Source: Desulfovibrio sp. A2
Lineage (GTDB): Bacteria > Desulfobacterota > Desulfovibrionia > Desulfovibrionales > Desulfovibrionaceae
Length of the DNA: 64,000 bases
Direction: 5' to 3'
Assembly: GCF_000226255.1 (NCBI RefSeq)
Contig: NZ_AGFG01000050.1
Span: forward strand, 218,792-282,791
Made by a program: the position numbers and the translations under genes. Each line of letters begins with the position of its first letter. The first letter of the stretch is position 1. Under the pieces are notes generated by a model that did no database searches, was not told the DNA's origin, and saw nothing but the letters and a program-made list of their open reading frames with translations. Positions 28,741 to 39,871 of this stretch are shown piece by piece.

Positions 28741-29932
28741 CATCCTGAAATCCTGCCCAGCCCTTGCCCCGGCGGGCGCCCATGGGCTCGTCCGGACTTT
28801 CTTCCTGGTGCTCCCCCTGGCGTTGGTCCTGACGTTGACCTTGGCGCTGTGCGCATGCGGCAGCGCCCATGCCAGCTACGATGCGGCCAAGGCGCGCAGG
28901 ATCGTCACGGAACTGGGGGCGAAGGCAGCGGCCAACCCCGATGTGCCCGGCATGTCCATCGCCGTGCTGCAAAAGGGCGGGGACGACCCGGTGGCGGTGG
29001 CCTTCGGCGCCGCATGCATCGAGAACGCCACCCCCATGACCACGCAGTCGCGCTTCAAGATCGGGTCGGTCACCAAGGTGTTCACCGGCGCGTTGATCCA
29101 TCGGTTCATCGAGGACGGCAAACTGGCGTACGACACGCCCATCGACCGGTTCTTTCCCGGCTTTCCCGACGGCGGAACCATTACCGTCCGCCATCTGCTG
29201 GAACACACTTCGGGCATCATGGACATGCTCGGGCTCGCGGAGGTGCGCGCCAATCCGGTCCGTAACTGGCCCCCGGCGGAACTCGTCGCCCTGGTGGGAA
29301 AGCAGCCGCTGCAATTTCAGCCCGGCACGCGGCAGGCCTATTCCAACACCGGGTTCCTGATGCTCGCGGTCATCTGCGAACGTATTTCCGGCAGGGCGTA
29401 CGATGATCTGGTGCGGGAAATGTTCATCGAAAGGCTGGGCATGGCATCCCTTGTGCCGGGCAACGACGCCGCCATCGTGCCCCACCTGTCCTGCGGGTAT
29501 GCAAGCGGCGGGGAAAACGGGGCCCTGCAACTGCCCATGATGGCCAGCCTGGCCGTTGCCAAGGGCACGGGCAACCTGGAGGCGACTCCCTCCGACGTGG
29601 TGCGGCTGGTCAATCTGGACCGGGTGCTGCACAACGACGTGCTGGATACGGTGGCCCTTGCGCCGCTGAAGCTGCCCGACGGGCGGGCGGCCCTGGTCGC
29701 CAGCAAGACAGGCAGTTACAGCCTTGGCGAGCTTGATGGCTGCACGCTGTTCCTGTTCGACGCGCCGAAAATGGCGCTGGTGGGCAAGCTGGGCTCCTTT
29801 CCCGGCTTTGGAACCGTGTACTTCTACGATCGCCACACGAAAATCGCGGTGGCCATCAGCGTCAACAACGAGCGGGCCATTGCCCGGGCCATAACACTTG
29901 GGGCGGATATCCTGAACGCGCTGCGGAACTGA
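28733..29932 (+). CDS. Exported S12-family serine hydrolase (beta-lactamase/D-aminopeptidase-like)
   Basis: A 399-residue protein. The ATG at 28733 overlaps the end of the NRPS gene by 8 nt, so translation is probably coupled. The N-terminus has a long hydrophobic signal ending LALCACGSAHA, which could be a lipobox or an ordinary signal peptide. The catalytic boxes of the class C beta-lactamase/DD-peptidase fold are all present: S112-V-T-K115, Y203-S-N, and K325-T-G. Such enzymes in peptide clusters can mature a prodrug outside the cytoplasm, trim the product, or protect the host. No C-terminal membrane helices like those of ClbP are seen. Which role applies cannot be told from sequence. Confidence 0.88.
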   Translation: MRSILKSCPALAPAGAHGLVRTFFLVLPLALVLTLTLALCACGSAHASYDAAKARRIVTELGAKAAANPDVPGMSIAVLQKGGDDPVAVAFGAACIENATPMTTQSRFKIGSVTKVFTGALIHRFIEDGKLAYDTPIDRFFPGFPDGGTITVRHLLEHTSGIMDMLGLAEVRANPVRNWPPAELVALVGKQPLQFQPGTRQAYSNTGFLMLAVICERISGRAYDDLVREMFIERLGMASLVPGNDAAIVPHLSCGYASGGENGALQLPMMASLAVAKGTGNLEATPSDVVRLVNLDRVLHNDVLDTVALAPLKLPDGRAALVASKTGSYSLGELDGCTLFLFDAPKMALVGKLGSFPGFGTVYFYDRHTKIAVAISVNNERAIARAITLGADILNALRN

Positions 29933-30115
29933 CGCGCCGCGCAGCACGCATGGCAGCGCCCAGGGACGACTGAAGCCGCACCGGACGAGAGAGGGGAAAT
30001 CTTTGGACACGCCCGCGACACATGGGGGGGCGTGTGCTGGCCCCCTGCTGTTTGGGAACGCCGCGCGCCTGAATCCCTGTTCACTCGCGAAATGGACTGG
30101 AACCGCGTGCGCAAG

Positions 30116-30388
30116 AAAAGTGGATATATGGTTGGCGGCGTGGCTGCCGCCATCGGTCAGGTTGCGGCGCAGGCCGAAGCGCTGAAAAGGGGCATGGCGG
30201 CGCTTGGGCGGCAGGCCGAGGATATGGGCCAGGTCATGGGGGTATCAGCGACATTGCGTGCCAGACCAGCCTGTTGGCGCTGATCGGGCCATTGAGGCAG
30301 CACGGGCGGGCGAAGCGGGTAGGGGGCTTGCCGTTGTTGCCGATGAAGTTCGCAAGTTGGCGGAAAAGACAATATCGGCACCATGAAC
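30116..30388 (+). pseudogene. Remnant of a methyl-accepting chemotaxis protein signalling domain
   Basis: Three reading frames in succession give pieces of the conserved chemoreceptor hairpin: [19 protein letters not shown] and QVMGV (frame of 30128), then [13 protein letters not shown] (shifted near 30241), then [20 protein letters not shown] and VRKLAEKT (shifted again near 30287). The order and spacing match a receptor core, but two frame changes, a missing stretch around the hairpin tip and absent ends show it is dead. No sensor or membrane part remains. Confidence 0.8.
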
Positions 30389-30449
30389 GGCGGAGCCGAA
30401 CTGGCGCATACCGGAAAGACATGAACGCAGGGCAACGGCCCGTGCGATG

Positions 30450-30483
30450 AAAAAAGGGGGCCTTGCAGCCCCCCCTTTTCTTT
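30450..30483. terminator. Bidirectional Rho-independent terminator
   Basis: A GGGGGC/GCCCCC stem (30456-30461 with 30468-30473) is flanked by a run of A on the left and TTTTCTTT on the right. It can end transcription from the minus-strand dehydrogenase gene (stop at 30515) and anything running rightward from the biosynthetic locus. Confidence 0.8.
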
Positions 30484-30514
30484 CATGCCCTTGCGGGCTC
30501 CGCACGCCCCGGTC

Positions 30515-33343
<2,829 letters not shown>

Positions 33344-33726
33344 GCATGCCTCCTGTTGGGCGGTTGGCGGGCAGCCTTTGGGGCGGGAGTGTGTCTGCGG
33401 TCGTGGGTGCTGCCATGTCCGATGGCGCGCCACGCGGCCGACATGCCGCGCGTCCGATGCGGGTGGGCGCGGCGCTGGCCGGTACGGGTCGTGCCTATGT
33501 CATGGGGCAGCGGGGGTATGGCGGACAAGTATAACGTTCCGCCATGCCCGGCGCGTGACGGTGCACGGGACTCCGGGAATTTCCACCCTAGCACGGGGGC
33601 ACGGGCGTGGGAAGGGGAGACGCGCGGAAGGGGTGGGCGCTCACGCGGCGGGGATGCGCAAGCCCGGAAACTACGCATTCGGTAGCTTTGGCGGTATACG
33701 TAGTGTTTTAGTGGTAAGTCTGAAAA
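33344..33726. other. 383-bp gene-free stretch upstream of the dehydrogenase
   Basis: It holds the leader of the dehydrogenase gene (AGGAGG at its left end on the minus strand). No coding frame with family features, tRNA or repeat was seen. Base composition falls sharply from about 33690 rightward, the start of an AT-rich patch that runs to about 34440. Confidence 0.6.
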
Positions 33727-34281
33727 TCAAAAGGAATAAAGATGGTTGAGGTAATTGTCTTGGTGGAGCCTTAGTAGCGAAGACTCTGGCGAGAGGCTGC
33801 CCATTAACTCTTTCATGGCATATTTTTTGGTCTCGTAGTTTTCGAAATTTATTTTGTAATACTCAATTGTTGCGGAAAAAAGTGCGCACATTGAGTATAG
33901 TGCATTTTCTAGTGTTGCTTTTTCGAAATTTGTATCTCTTTTGTGTTTCACGCTGTTGTGGTCTTTCCACCATTGTGGTGAATTTTCATAAGTCCAGCCG
34001 CTCCATGGGTTTATTTCTATTCCGTATCTTGGTATATATACTGTGCGTTCTAGCATGCTATGGCATTTGTTTGAAATGATATCATGATATTAATTAATTG
34101 TTTCGTATTTTTTATTGTTTCCTATTGTATTGCATATTGCTTTTAGAACTACATCTGTTTCTGATGATGAAGCCATGAGTAGGTGTGCAATCGCTATCGA
34201 GTGGGTTGAGTAGTTTTTTTCTGACAATTCAACGTATCTTGAGATGGTTTCAAGATCTCTTTCAAGAGCTAAGAAGTAATT
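33727..34281 (-). pseudogene. AT-rich hypothetical gene broken by an in-frame TAA
   Basis: On the minus strand one frame stays open from 34281 down to 34093, meets TAA at 34090-34092, and continues in the same frame to a stop at 33727. The first part reads LERDLETISRYVELSEKN and HSIAIAHLLMASSSETD. After the stop come VYIPRYGIEINPWSGWTYEN, WWKDHNSVKHKRDTNFEKA and NALYSMCALFSATIEYY. Together these look like one continuous protein of a widespread small hypothetical family (HEPN-like in my reading), with the two halves in the natural order. There is no ATG before 34176 and a TGA bounds the frame at 34282-34284, so the 5' end is damaged too. The codon use is AT-rich, unlike the neighbours. Confidence 0.65.
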
Positions 34282-34532
34282 TCAGTGAATGTTTTGAATG
34301 GAGCTCTTCATGTTTTTGTATTGATATTTGTTTGGCGTTCGCGTTTTTGTTGGATTACAGTTTTGCTGCGGCGTACTTCTTCATGTCGCAGCCACGACGG
34401 CTGGTGGTCCTTTCGTGGCAGTGCAGGAGCAGGGCGGTGTTATCGCCACGCTTTTGCGGCAAAATTAGGCGGTGGGGCGAGGCGTTTCTCCTTCCATCAT
34501 TGCAAGGCCTGCGGGGTGGAAGTGCCCCCGGC

Positions 34533-35573
34533 TCAGGCCTTGGGGTTGGGACCGTACATGTTGGCTTCCGGCAGGCCGGGGATGCAGGCCATGACCAGGT
34601 GCACCACTGGCACGAACACCCACAATTCGCTGCGCCCTATGTCGTGCATGCGTCGAAAGCCCACGCCGATGCTGGGTACGAGCCACAGTATCGAGATGAA
34701 GTTAGACATGTGCAGTTGCAGCAGCGCATCTGCCACGCCCGTGGCCACGCTGCACAGGATGGCGATCAGGGTGAACCCCCAGTATTCCTTGCGGCGTGCC
34801 CGCCCGTGGCCCATGTTGAACAGGCGCACCGGCTCCAGGGCAAGCAGCCAGAAGCCGGTGGGCTTGCCGTTGCGCAGGTGTTCGGGCGGCAGGTTGTACA
34901 GGATGCGCCAGTCGTAGGTGCGTCGCGCCTCCTTCCGTTCGTACTTGTCCATGGGGAGCAGGGGGCGCGCATCGAAGCGTTCGATGATGGCGGCCAGCAA
35001 CTCGGCATTGCGCAGGTTCAGGGCTTGGTGAAAGTCCTCGGCGTGGTGCTGCGCGATCCACGGGATCAGATAGCGCCGGTCACCGCGAGGGTGAAAGAAC
35101 GAGAACACGGCGGTGCGGATGACCTTGTCATGGAGCAGGGTGTGGTTGTCAGGGGTGAGCAAGCCGTGCCGGGCCAGCAGGTCGAACAGAGCGCTGTCCT
35201 TGCCGAAGATGCGTATCCCTTTGATGCGCCCGCGCGCCAGCGCATAGAACAGCAGCAGGTTGAGCAGCCTGCCCATGTGCATTTCGCGCAGGGCATCGCG
35301 GGCAAGGTCGGTGGTGCCGGTCTGTTCAAAGAAATCAAGGATGTCGAGGGGCGGCAGGGGCTGGGCCAGGGCCACGGCGCCAGAGCGGTACCGCGAGAGA
35401 TCGTAGTGAACAAGATTGTGGGCGGTGTCGCCTTCCGTCTCCGTCAGGGGCAGCAGGCGTGCGCGCAAGGCCACCACCACGCTCATGATCTCCTGGTCGG
35501 AGGCGACGCGCTTGCGGAAGAACACCAGCCATATCAGCAGGCACAGGGCGAACAACCAGAACAAGACGGCCAT
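34533..35573 (-). CDS. Membrane protein with C-terminal DUF805 domain
   Basis: A 346-residue protein; the ATG at 35571-35573 has GGAGG just ahead, so I prefer it over the in-frame ATG at 35606. One N-terminal helix (MAVLFWLFALCLLIWLVFF) is followed by a ~225-residue soluble region without a recognised family. The C-terminus is a DUF805-type membrane module: RARRKEYWGF, three helices, and RRMHDIGRSELW (compare the family's RRLHDxGxSGWW), ending in YGPNP. DUF805 proteins are inner-membrane proteins of unknown role. The gene ends in the GC-rich side next to the AT-rich patch and seems native. Confidence 0.75.
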   Translation of the reverse strand: MAVLFWLFALCLLIWLVFFRKRVASDQEIMSVVVALRARLLPLTETEGDTAHNLVHYDLSRYRSGAVALAQPLPPLDILDFFEQTGTTDLARDALREMHMGRLLNLLLFYALARGRIKGIRIFGKDSALFDLLARHGLLTPDNHTLLHDKVIRTAVFSFFHPRGDRRYLIPWIAQHHAEDFHQALNLRNAELLAAIIERFDARPLLPMDKYERKEARRTYDWRILYNLPPEHLRNGKPTGFWLLALEPVRLFNMGHGRARRKEYWGFTLIAILCSVATGVADALLQLHMSNFISILWLVPSIGVGFRRMHDIGRSELWVFVPVVHLVMACIPGLPEANMYGPNPKA

Positions 35574-35749
35574 GGGACCTCCGCACGCAAAGATTCGCTG
35601 TTGCATAGCAGCGGATGCGGCAGAGTATCAATGGTGTGATATCGCGCGGGGGAAGTCCGAAACGGGACTGGGCAGATCGATCAGCATCTGCTGCATATCC
35701 ATAATGTGTCGCGGACATGCCGGACCTGCGTCGCACTGGCGCGGACAAT

Positions 35750-36364
35750 CTACCACGCCACGGGCACCCGCACGGCCTGCCCGGCCTTGTTGGTGAACAG
35801 CAGGTAGCCCTTTTCGTGGCCATGCAGGAACAGGGCGCGGGTGATTTCCACGTCCTTGCGGCAGTATTCGGCGATGAGGTCGAGTCGCTGCTCCTTCCAC
35901 CATTGCAGGGCTTGCAGGCCGTCCGCCGATTTGGGCGTGCCGAAGGTGGCCTGGGCCAGGTTGTCCAGCGAGATGCGGTAGGACAGGCGGTCTTTGACCT
36001 TGGTCAGCATGTCCAGGGTGGGCAGGGTGTGCAGGTCGTAGGGGGCGAAGGGCGAGAGCACCGCATAGTCGAAGCGCGAGATGTTGAAGCCCACCACCAA
36101 GTCGGCCGCGCGCAGGCGGTCGAGCATTTCGGGCACGGCGTCCTGCTCGTAGGGGGTGTAGGAATCGTCGGCGGCGTCGTACAGCACGGCCACGCTCACG
36201 CCCATGCGGTCGGCCCGGTGCCAGCCGCCCACATCCGCCGCCGCGCGGCGGGTTTCCACGTCCAGCACCATGTAGCGGCCCACGGGGGCGATGATCTTGC
36301 CGTCCGTCTTGCCTGCCGCCAGTGACGCAAGCAGCGGCCCGGCGTCGCGGGGGGATGTGGTCAT
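35750..36364 (-). CDS. Probable separate start for the MrfB-like exonuclease
   Basis: Inside the long frame an ATG at 36362-36364 has AAGGAG six bases ahead, the best ribosome site in the gene. Initiation there would give a 204-residue DEDD-family 3'-5' exonuclease with the acidic residues in VLDVETRR, FNISRFDYAV and the YCRKDVEIT box. So the nuclease may be made alone, as a fusion to the helicase, or both. The stop codon expected between two separate genes is absent. Confidence 0.6.
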   Translation of the reverse strand: MTTSPRDAGPLLASLAAGKTDGKIIAPVGRYMVLDVETRRAAADVGGWHRADRMGVSVAVLYDAADDSYTPYEQDAVPEMLDRLRAADLVVGFNISRFDYAVLSPFAPYDLHTLPTLDMLTKVKDRLSYRISLDNLAQATFGTPKSADGLQALQWWKEQRLDLIAEYCRKDVEITRALFLHGHEKGYLLFTNKAGQAVRVPVAW

Positions 36365-39300
36365 GACATGCTCCTTGGGGGTGTGTGCCGTGGTGGGGCG
36401 TCCCGAACTTTTTCCGTCGGTCGCAGGAGCTTCGGTTCCGGCGTTTCCGATGGGCCTGGACCCGTGATGCCCGGTCGTTTCTTCCATATATTGGAAATCG
36501 TGACGCATCGCATCGTCCAGAAGGCGGTGGCCGGAACGGCCAGCGGCTTCCGGACGCATAAAGGGGGTCCGGGGGACAGATAGTCCCCCGGCGGGGTCCG
36601 GGGCAGAGCCCCGGCTCTTTCCCTCCACCCCCTCTTCCAGAATAAAAATCCCCTTATCCGTCTTCCCCCCCTGCTCCAGCCCCGGCTGCACCGGGTCGGA
36701 TTCGGGCGTGCCGCTGGCCATGCGGTCCAGCAGAAACAGCGCGCCCGCCTTGTCGATGGGCCGATTGCCGGAGCCGCACTTGGGCGAATGTACGCACGAG
36801 GGGCAGCCGGTTTCGCACGGGCATTCGGCGATGGCGGCGCGGGTGGCGCGGAACAGCGCACCGGCGTCGGCAAAGGCGGCGCGGGTCAGCCCGGCCCCGC
36901 CCGGCAGACCGTCGTAGATGAACACGGCGGGGCGGCCCACCTGCGCGTGCATGGGGGTGGAGATGCCGCCAAGGTCGTTGCGGTCGGTCATGACCAGCAG
37001 CGGCAGAATGCCGATGGCGGCGTGCTCCAGCGCGTGGATGGCGCCCATGAAATGCAGCAGCTCGTTCTCGGTGGCGATGCGCGCCGCGTCGGGAATCTCG
37101 AACCACAGCCCCTCGGTTTCGAAGATGAAGGGCGGCGCGTCCAGCGGCACCACGGACAGCAGCCGCTGGCCGGACACGCTGCGCTTCTCGTAGCCGGTGA
37201 TGGTTTCCGTCACCCGCAGCTTGCCCAGAAACACGCGGGTGCCACAGGCCTCGCGCTGGTCGTAAATCTCTAGGATATCAGTGGTCTTGTTGGCGCGCAC
37301 GCGGGTGAACCACGACACGCGGGCCTGTTCCGCCACCACCTTCTGCGCGCCGGGGTCCAGCCGGGTGATCACCCAACTGCGGCCCCGGTGCAGGTACACC
37401 GCGCCGGGGTGGGTTTCTCGGTAGGCGCGGTGGCCGTCCACGCTGCCGATGATGGTGCCGTCGCCGTCCTCGATGGTGAAGGTGTTGCCGCTGCCGCGCA
37501 GGTCCACGTGGCGGTGCGGCCGCTTGCGCGCGGCCAGCAGCGTTCCGCCGTCGGCGCTGCGCAGCACCAGCCCTTCGGATTCCAGTTCCGCCAGCGCGGT
37601 TGCGGCGCCCGGCGCGGCCAGCCACGGCTCGTCGGCAGGAAGGGGCAGTTCGGCGGCGGCGCATTCGATGTGCCGCTTGGCGATGACCGGGTTGTCCGGG
37701 TTGACCACGGCGTGCTCGGCAGGCCGGTCGAAGAATTCGTTGGGGTGCCGCACGAAGTACTGGTCCAGCGCGTCTTCCCCGGCGATCAGGATCACCGCCG
37801 ATTCCTGTTGCGCGCGGCCCACCCGGCCGCCGCGCTGCAGGGTGGACATGACCGTGCCGGGGTAGCCCACCAGTATGCACAGGTCCAGCCCGCCGATGTC
37901 GATGCCCAGTTCCAGCGCGCTGGTGGAAATGACCGCCAGCAGGTCGCCCCCGGACATGCGTGCCTCGATGTCGCGCCGTTCCTCCGGCAAAAACCCGGCG
38001 CGGTAGGCGCTGATGCGGTCGCGGTAGGGCCCGGCCTTTTCCGCCGCCCACATGCTGATCAGCTCCGTCATGCGCCGCGACTGGCAGTACACGATGGTGC
38101 GCAGGCCGCGCGCCAGCGCCGCGCGCAACAACTGGATGGCCGCCGTGGACGGGCTGTCGTCCGGGTTCACGAACACGAAGTGTCGCAAGCCCTGCGGTGC
38201 GCCGCTCTCGGTGATGACGCTGATGGGAGATGCGGCGGCGTTTGGGCAGGGGGCGCTGCCCCCTGCACCCCCGCAAGGGAGCATGGCTCCCTTGACCCTT
38301 TCTGCGGAGCCGTTGCGTGCTTCGCCCGCACCGACTCCGAGGCTTGCCGATTCGTTCTCCCCTATTGAAGAGTTTGGGGGGATGGGGGTGTGGGGGAAGG
38401 AGGCCCTTTCACGCTCTGCGGACGCCATCCGCGCGTTGCGGTCCCTGTCCGTAAGGTTCGCAAGCTCACCTAACGGCCAGGGCAAGGTTCGCGCGTTGCG
38501 CTCACCTGACGGCTGCCGCAAAGCGTCCCCTCCCCGTTCCATTCCATCAATTTTCACAGCATCAACGGGCACGCCCAACCCCGTGAGATTGGCGGCCAGT
38601 TCGCCGGGGTTGCCCACGGTGGCGGAGCAGAACACGAAGGTGGGGTGCGCGCCGTAGCGGGCGCACACGCGCAGCAGGCGGCGGAACACCTGGGCCATGT
38701 GCGCGCCCAGCACGCCCCGGTAGGTGTGCACCTCGTCCACCACGATGAAGGCCAGCGAGGCCAGCAGGCTGGTCCACTGCTGGTGGTGCGGCAGGATGGC
38801 CAGGTGCAGCATTTCAGGGTTGGTCAGCAGCACGGTGGGCGGGTTCTGGCGGATCTTGCGGCGGAAGTGGTCGGTGGTGTCGCCGTCGTAGATGGCGGCG
38901 CGGGGGCGGGCGGCTTCGGGCCAGGCGTCGGTGAGGCCGGTGAAGGTGGAAAGCTGGTCCTGCGCCAGCGCCTTCAGGGGGAACAGGTACAGGGCGCGGG
39001 CGTCCGGGTCGGACAGAAAACGTTCCAGCACCGGCAGGTTGTACACGTAGGTCTTGCCGCTGGCCGTGGGCGTGGCCACCACCACGTGCCGCCCGGCGCG
39101 GATGAGGTCTGTGGCGCGGGCCTGATGGGTGTACAACTCGTCGATGGAGTTGCGGGCAAGGATGTCGCGGATAGCCTTGGGCCACGGGCGGCGGTTGGGG
39201 GCGTGGGCGGCCTCGCGCGCGGGCAGGGCGCGGTGATGAGTGACCTGCCGCCCGAAGGGCGAGGCCAGCAGCGCGGTGATGTAGTCGCGCACGGGGTTGT

Positions 39301-39487
39301 CCGCGTCGAAGGCCAGGGGGGCGAGCGGCGCGGTGGGGACGACGGGAGTAACGGGGGCCTCGCGGCGCGGGTGCGCGGCGCAGGGCGCGGCGTGGGTGGC
39401 ATCCTGCTCCGGCGTGTCCGTGGGGAGGGGGGAATCGGACGTGCCGGACTCGCTGATCAGGCCGGAATCTTCGGGGGCGTGGGGCAT
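35750..39487 (-). CDS. MrfA/YprA-type DEAD/DEAH helicase continuous with MrfB/YprB-type exonuclease
   Basis: A 1245-residue frame. The helicase part has TPTASGKT (motif I), VVDEVHTYRG (DEVH, motif II), SATVGNP (motif III) and a second RecA domain with GRVGRAQQ, then a DUF1998-type region closing with a four-Cys site (CPCETGCPSCVHSPKCG). This matches Bacillus MrfA/YprA. After a ~110-residue low-complexity linker the frame continues into a DEDD nuclease (VLDVETRR, FNISRFD, YCRKDVEITR) like MrfB/YprB; in Bacillus these are two proteins of a mitomycin-damage repair pair. Two stretches look like intergenic DNA read through: the linker and a ~100-residue insert at about 38230-38545. The start is uncertain: the ATG at 39487 lacks a clear ribosome site and conserved sequence begins about 50 residues later. 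Confidence 0.8.
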   Translation of the reverse strand: MPHAPEDSGLISESGTSDSPLPTDTPEQDATHAAPCAAHPRREAPVTPVVPTAPLAPLAFDADNPVRDYITALLASPFGRQVTHHRALPAREAAHAPNRRPWPKAIRDILARNSIDELYTHQARATDLIRAGRHVVVATPTASGKTYVYNLPVLERFLSDPDARALYLFPLKALAQDQLSTFTGLTDAWPEAARPRAAIYDGDTTDHFRRKIRQNPPTVLLTNPEMLHLAILPHHQQWTSLLASLAFIVVDEVHTYRGVLGAHMAQVFRRLLRVCARYGAHPTFVFCSATVGNPGELAANLTGLGVPVDAVKIDGMERGGDALRQPSGERNARTLPWPLGELANLTDRDRNARMASAERERASFPHTPIPPNSSIGENESASLGVGAGEARNGSAERVKGAMLPCGGAGGSAPCPNAAASPISVITESGAPQGLRHFVFVNPDDSPSTAAIQLLRAALARGLRTIVYCQSRRMTELISMWAAEKAGPYRDRISAYRAGFLPEERRDIEARMSGGDLLAVISTSALELGIDIGGLDLCILVGYPGTVMSTLQRGGRVGRAQQESAVILIAGEDALDQYFVRHPNEFFDRPAEHAVVNPDNPVIAKRHIECAAAELPLPADEPWLAAPGAATALAELESEGLVLRSADGGTLLAARKRPHRHVDLRGSGNTFTIEDGDGTIIGSVDGHRAYRETHPGAVYLHRGRSWVITRLDPGAQKVVAEQARVSWFTRVRANKTTDILEIYDQREACGTRVFLGKLRVTETITGYEKRSVSGQRLLSVVPLDAPPFIFETEGLWFEIPDAARIATENELLHFMGAIHALEHAAIGILPLLVMTDRNDLGGISTPMHAQVGRPAVFIYDGLPGGAGLTRAAFADAGALFRATRAAIAECPCETGCPSCVHSPKCGSGNRPIDKAGALFLLDRMASGTPESDPVQPGLEQGGKTDKGIFILEEGVEGKSRGSAPDPAGGLSVPRTPFMRPEAAGRSGHRLLDDAMRHDFQYMEETTGHHGSRPIGNAGTEAPATDGKSSGRPTTAHTPKEHVMTTSPRDAGPLLASLAAGKTDGKIIAPVGRYMVLDVETRRAAADVGGWHRADRMGVSVAVLYDAADDSYTPYEQDAVPEMLDRLRAADLVVGFNISRFDYAVLSPFAPYDLHTLPTLDMLTKVKDRLSYRISLDNLAQATFGTPKSADGLQALQWWKEQRLDLIAEYCRKDVEITRALFLHGHEKGYLLFTNKAGQAVRVPVAW
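36571..36614. repeat. Double hairpin repeat within the helicase-nuclease linker
   Basis: Two strong stems stand side by side: GGGGGAC/GTCCCCC (36571-36577 with 36583-36589) and CCGGGG/CCCCGG (36598-36603 with 36609-36614). The sequence has the look of the intergenic hairpins elsewhere in this window rather than coding DNA, yet the reading frame runs through it. Confidence 0.7.
38230..38545. repeat. Intergenic-type DNA inserted in frame in the helicase gene
   Basis: The encoded ~100 residues (from after VKIDGMERGG to before PISVITESGA) interrupt the helicase between SATVGNP and HFVFVNP, where Bacillus MrfA has only a short link. The DNA contains hairpins (GGGGGCGCTGCCCCC and AAGGGAGCATGGCTCCCTT), a C/G-run stretch like that at 42429-42460, and a 22-bp block (38455-38476) identical to 47269-47290 in an intergenic repeat. 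No stop codon occurs in the coding frame. Confidence 0.7.
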
Positions 39488-39871
39488 GGGCTGGGGGGTG
39501 CGCCCGGCGGGCCGGGGGCGGGTTGCGAACGGGGGCGGAATGCGCGGCCGCCACGGGGGGCCTTGCCCCGACGTAGGGCAGGGTGGCGGGGTTGTCAACG
39601 TGGCCGGGCCGGTCGGGCCAGCCGGGGCGGTCGGGCCGGAGAGCAAGACGGCGGGGCGGATGGCCTGTCTTTCCCCGGATCGTTCCCCGGCAGCACGCCA
39701 CCACCGCAATATCGTCCTATGCGCGCGCGGTGCCCATGGGGCATGCAGCGGGCAGGATGCCGACATGCCCCCCTGACGGGTGCCGGGCGCACGCCGAATG
39801 CACGCCGGACGCGTGGGGTATGCCGGGCATCGGGCATCCAATCCGTATCGGCCTGTACCGGGAGTTTCGTC
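39488..39871. other. Gene-free divergent region between helicase and LysE exporter
   Basis: GC-rich sequence with no supported gene; it contains the upstream, probably untranslated part of the helicase frame and the leader of the exporter gene. A short G/C microrepeat (around 39597-39650) is similar to 9-bp units seen elsewhere. No clear promoter could be picked. Confidence 0.5.

Noticed and set aside
33690..34440. An insertion sequence or prophage fragment
   Set aside because: No transposase, integrase or terminal repeats were found; only the base composition and the broken gene suggest import.
34185..35639. A 484-residue plus-strand frame over the AT-rich patch and the DUF805 gene
   Set aside because: Most of it is the antisense of the DUF805 gene; the AT-rich part shows no family sequence.
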